From the NCBI RefSeq assembly GCF_003545885.1, contig NZ_QHCT01000011.1, positions 1 to 64,000 of the forward strand: a stretch of 64,000 nt of DNA, in the 5' to 3' direction. This document shows positions 61,301-64,000 of the stretch, piece by piece. The first letter of the stretch is position 1; the number at the start of each line of letters is the position of its first letter. This DNA is from Leptospira stimsonii. GTDB taxonomy: Bacteria; Spirochaetota; Leptospiria; Leptospirales; Leptospiraceae. A model generated the notes under the pieces. It was given only the letters and a program-made list of their open reading frames with translations, was not told the origin of the DNA and ran no database searches. Both the position numbers and the translations under genes were made by a program.

Positions 61301-64000
61301 GCTCGGAACGATTATGAATAACGCGACGTCGGAATTACTTGTCGGAACAACGAAATTGTTGACCTCTTCGGATTTGGCTTACGGCGCTGCTAATCTGGGT
61401 CTTGTATCAAAGGATACATTAAAACATTATAATACCGAAGGAATTGAAGCCGCCGAATATGTCAGAGGCAAGGACTTAAAGGCGATTCTTGCGACAGGCG
61501 ATTTACAAGCACAATACAAGGCCGCGATAAAGGACGGTATGTATTTGAAGGTCTCGGAAATTGTTGCGGCGGGAAGTGGGGGGACGATCGATCCTAAATT
61601 GCTGTCGGCACTATGGCAAGAACAGGATCGAAGGATTGCGGCAAACAAAGCTGAGAGGGAGCAACAACAGCAGATGCTTTCTACAGCAGTTTCCATCGCC
61701 GCGGCGATTGCGATGCAGTTTGTTCCCGGACCCGGTAACGTAGCCGGGGCAAGTCTAATTTCCCAAGTGGGAAATTATTTTAGCTCCGTAAAAGGAATGA
61801 TTGCGATTGCAAACGCTACCGTGCAGGGAGCAATCGCTTCCAGACATGGGAATATGAACGAAGTATTTGCCGGTGTAACGAACGGATTGTTGCTTGGGGC
61901 AACCGGTCCCGGCGGACTTGCGGGATACATCAGCTATACACCCCCTCAGAATATCAACACGTTAGGCGGATTGATCGACCGAGGGATGAACGGAGCGCAG
62001 GCTAACGGATGGGGAGGCGGTTTTGCGTTAGGCAGTTCGGCGTTGAACGGAGGGATCTCTTTCGCTCCGGGGAGCGGGTTTAATCTGAACGTAGGGGGCA
62101 AGATCTTTGATACAGCCGGGTTTTACAACTTAAGCTACAACTTGCAGAGCGGACATACGAGCGGTAGCGTTGGAATGGGTCAGGAATATGGAACGAACGT
62201 AGGAGTTAGCTTTAGCACAGACCACAGCCAACCGCCCGGGATCTTTGCCGGATACGGTTGCGATGTAAATGGAACGAATTGCGGAGGCGGGAAGAATGCG
62301 TTAGGTGCAGGCGGTTCAATTACACTCACAGCGGATGGAAATATCACGTTTGGTGCGGACGTCTTAGGGAACCAAGCCGCAAGCATCTCTTATAACGTGA
62401 ATACGGGAAGTTGGAGCGGTGTTCAGGTAAGCAACACTTGGGCTCAGGACTTTAACTATATGAACGCGCAACAGGTGATGGATGCGAAGATCAAGGCACA
62501 AGATGCCCTTAGATCGAGCAAGGAACTGGATGTTGCGAGCGATCTGAATATCATCAACAAGAGCGAATATCTAAAAGGTCTTGCAAGCCAGATGGGTTTG
62601 AGTCCGGAGAAGTTTGCCGAAGCGATGACACAACTTTCGAGCGATCTAAAGAACGGTAAGTTAGACGGTCCGCAGTTGGATGCAGCGATTAAACTTGCAA
62701 ACGACGTAATGGGACTCATCCACAACGAAGCATATCCCGATCCGACTAAGGCTACACCGAATACGGCGTTACAAGATGCAATCCATGATTCACCTGCCGT
62801 ATATGGGACCGCGAATACTTCGAACACTTCCAATAGCGTATTGAATCAGTTTTTGGGTCAGGCGAATATCTATCTAAATAACTTAGTAGGGAACGCGTTT
62901 GGAGAGTTTTCGTATGTGGATTCGAACGGTAACTTAGTCTTCCAGCAGTGTTTTGTCGCGGGGACTTTGGTTCATACAAAGAGGGGACTTGTTCCGATCG
63001 AGACGATTCAGGTAGGGGATGAGGTTCTTTCTTACAACGAATCCGGCGAAACAACGGAATACAACCGAGTGTTGAAGACATATATTCGAGAGGCAGAGAG
63101 TATTTACAGACTAACTTACGAAAACGGAAGAGTAATCGAGACAACAGCGAGCCATCCGTTCCAAATTGCGAACAAAGGCTGGGTAGAAGTGAAGGACTTG
63201 AAAGTCGGAGACAGATCGATCCTTTCGAACGACGAGACACTTGGAATTACTTCGATTACTATCGAAGGAAGACAAGAGACCGTTTACAACTTAAAGGTAG
63301 AGAATGCTCACACGTATTACGTAACGGAAGATGCGATTCTGGTTCACAACGCGAATTACAATGAGAATGCGGTTCTTGGAGTAACCGAGTTTATGAGGAG
63401 AGCCGCGACGATCGACGAGGCCACGAAGAAGCAGGTTACGGAACTTAGTTATCTTGAGAAGACGAAGGCCGGCTTTATCGACCAGATCGGTGCGTTGAAA
63501 AACGATCCGAACAGCAAAGAATTGGTTGAGAATATCAAGAAGACAGTAGATCAGTTGAACAAAAAGATTCAAGATACACGAAACTATATCGTTACAACAT
63601 TTACTAAAGCTGCTGATGCTTCTAAAAACGCCAATGGGGAATATACGGGAGTATTTGCTGTATTGAATCGAGATCCGGTATTGAAGTATGCTACAACCTC
63701 AATTTCAACTGATTCTATCAAGAACGTTACGAAGGATGTATTGACTGCGAATCAAATTGAACGTGTGAAGAATTATCTACTCGCGGGTGGAGATTTATTA
63801 TTGCCTAAGAATCTAACGAAGGCCGAAGTAGAAGCGATTGCGGAGAGAACGTTTGCTAATATAACTTTTGATCCGAGTTGGTCTGTAGAAAGGAAGAGAG
63901 CGGAAGTGGAAAAGCTTACCTCTGTTTTATTTGGGGCTCAGAGCGGCAATCAAGGCACAGCAATTCAGCTTACTATGATTATGCAGGCGATTAAGGAAAG
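58368..64000 (+). CDS. Giant TIGR04388-like secreted protein with Hint domain (partial, runs off the window)
   Basis: At least 1877 residues, open from the ATG at 58368 to the right edge; the frame of the start agrees with the frame of the C-terminal motifs. Signal-like N-terminus (RFIIFLFGFIIFFSHEKSRL, then FAQPVG). A very long Gln/Asn-rich helical region follows, then hydrophobic segments (IITAGVIGAGFTVLGPLAIT, GAASGIITASALTYVPG), a Gly-rich beta region (SALNGGISFAPGSGFNLNVG) and a Hint domain from Cys1528 (CFVAGTLVHTKRGLVPIETI) through TASHPF (His1596) to VHN (Asn1661). Over 200 variable residues follow. The layout is that of a polymorphic toxin delivered outside and released by Hint cleavage. 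The end and any immunity gene lie outside. Confidence 0.8.
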   Translation, partial: MSNAVKKRCQRFIIFLFGFIIFFSHEKSRLFAQPVGPIDLNTGSYQANDWNSLFEQAFHLSSVTSWDQLVNQQFVSFKADWETQANIEFTNILSTVTQTDGVVGNQAYIDYVTNYLNLEKEDAAKNWEALASARIQEERNYFLASLQGTQVDALGNTIPNPSNGSTSQALEEWNSNFQQNVQVGLYEFQTALTNLQTTFQSMWNSISSTDAEFAANLQQIEAFESQVRSTVQSNNNGLKAYLLQQSLLHNRNSAGVSLLGDFSTLTNAELLTAYNSIDETKLNAAGRRLKDLIDDLSAALDPTQPASLTDIADTMQDYLQEQQQYATTTAQGYRDVEYDLWSYGDGTLHNFSLNGFTTTTWNDPVAVLAKNYIDNPTTANYTALLAQLSGLLGNPNLVVSDVSNVDLVANSTSDYVNHYLAFNSDVGTPFLGLGGSYRSDGTGFWTFQGLYWAGWAGVFWSYTETYAENNVYFQGNVQVHDLAAQNNAQLYEGYRDELNGKFNLWQGTLLPAIQNWEQQVTDYKARYTEWQAKKVELQANLQTQYQSQSAELFQNRDSWLTELSNLNADANSVANNAPLPAFSTNVNTNSLTSISQQISQFQNTELPNANVINQFATNLQQAVNGAYNLSLIEANQIAALQSQKEALESLVQNLEKQREMKDEVPDDVLAKFTGKNSNGDDSNAPDAGMCMGSKYKSNQSACDAIQNDDRYFQNKYKNVYADSAGNIHVVYEEKSGVATLEDGKDATDFASYHLETKTSDRVIGNAGTVKLADTSKLGGIFNSNWLSESKEDEFVSYMNQSNANRTKDYLNDKFIDSISANMQNLDKVENQNSILAQKSAIAQVNFHKTASSLVQAMIGGTSGTAWAKQQIKDMTVSAVSKAISKAFPNISPDLVAAWLGNHENEKARKKAEQQMQTRTIITAGVIGAGFTVLGPLAITGTGLSAGALGTFAATGAASGIITASALTYVPGLKEIGKPLGTIMNNATSELLVGTTKLLTSSDLAYGAANLGLVSKDTLKHYNTEGIEAAEYVRGKDLKAILATGDLQAQYKAAIKDGMYLKVSEIVAAGSGGTIDPKLLSALWQEQDRRIAANKAEREQQQQMLSTAVSIAAAIAMQFVPGPGNVAGASLISQVGNYFSSVKGMIAIANATVQGAIASRHGNMNEVFAGVTNGLLLGATGPGGLAGYISYTPPQNINTLGGLIDRGMNGAQANGWGGGFALGSSALNGGISFAPGSGFNLNVGGKIFDTAGFYNLSYNLQSGHTSGSVGMGQEYGTNVGVSFSTDHSQPPGIFAGYGCDVNGTNCGGGKNALGAGGSITLTADGNITFGADVLGNQAASISYNVNTGSWSGVQVSNTWAQDFNYMNAQQVMDAKIKAQDALRSSKELDVASDLNIINKSEYLKGLASQMGLSPEKFAEAMTQLSSDLKNGKLDGPQLDAAIKLANDVMGLIHNEAYPDPTKATPNTALQDAIHDSPAVYGTANTSNTSNSVLNQFLGQANIYLNNLVGNAFGEFSYVDSNGNLVFQQCFVAGTLVHTKRGLVPIETIQVGDEVLSYNESGETTEYNRVLKTYIREAESIYRLTYENGRVIETTASHPFQIANKGWVEVKDLKVGDRSILSNDETLGITSITIEGRQETVYNLKVENAHTYYVTEDAILVHNANYNENAVLGVTEFMRRAATIDEATKKQVTELSYLEKTKAGFIDQIGALKNDPNSKELVENIKKTVDQLNKKIQDTRNYIVTTFTKAADASKNANGEYTGVFAVLNRDPVLKYATTSISTDSIKNVTKDVLTANQIERVKNYLLAGGDLLLPKNLTKAEVEAIAERTFANITFDPSWSVERKRAEVEKLTSVLFGAQSGNQGTAIQLTMIMQAIKE

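Noticed and set aside
58702..63572. Minus-strand open frames inside the giant Hint gene
   Set aside because: They are shadows of the long plus-strand frame, which has consistent motifs in one frame from 58368 on.

Overview
The window looks like Leptospira DNA. It is AT-rich, has spirochaete-style lipoboxes, and carries leptospiral families: a giant TIGR04388-like Hint protein, an LA_1396/MXAN_6521-like lipoprotein, and a phage-plasmid gene set of the kind seen in leptophages. The assignment rests on family recognition by eye, not on a search.

Layout. (1) 1-955: one end of an IS3-family element (orfA plus partial orfB, probably joined by a -1 frameshift on an A9 run). It cuts the 3' end off an MmeI-like type IIL restriction-modification gene (949-2673). 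(2) 2969-4638: a small membrane protein and a DUF6161-like membrane protein gene split by a 1-nt frameshift. (3) 4701-35618, all on the minus strand: a siphovirus-like phage genome read from right to left. Recombination genes come first (Bet-like annealase, PD-(D/E)XK exonuclease), then a replication-type helix-turn-helix protein and small early genes, a DNA-modification or antirestriction cluster (DUF488, D12-methyltransferase/Mom-like fusion, ParB-like), TerS/TerL, portal, scaffold, P22-type coat, connectors, tail tube, tail chaperones joined by an A-AAA-AAG frameshift, a tape measure with an apparent CTG start, tail tip and fibres, and a lysis cassette ending in a terminator. (4) 35619-44679: control and maintenance. 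This holds four related Cro/CI-type repressors on the plus strand, two of them facing similar small convergent genes, a replication-initiator-like gene, a structured 365-bp intergenic region with kissing-loop complementarity, ParA/ParB, and two identical 23-bp parS-like palindromes, one of them inside parB. No integrase or recombinase was seen, so the element is most simply a phage-plasmid. (5) 44888-57009, plus strand: an eight-gene, tightly coupled RND efflux operon (TolC-like protein, Ig-like lipoprotein, lipoprotein, TPR protein, membrane protein, adaptor, RND pump, degenerate RND-like partner). (6) 57053-58180 minus: a lipoprotein. 58368 to the right edge, plus: a giant secreted protein with a Hint autoprocessing domain and a variable C-terminal region, laid out like a polymorphic toxin and cut by the window edge.

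How it works together. The phage block has everything needed for packaging, head, tail and lysis, while Rep/ParAB and the structured locus would keep it as a low-copy plasmid. The multiple repressors probably hold the early operons at 30.4, 35.6 and 37.8 kb silent. The efflux operon and Hint protein are either chromosomal flank or cargo of a larger replicon; no att sites were found to decide this.
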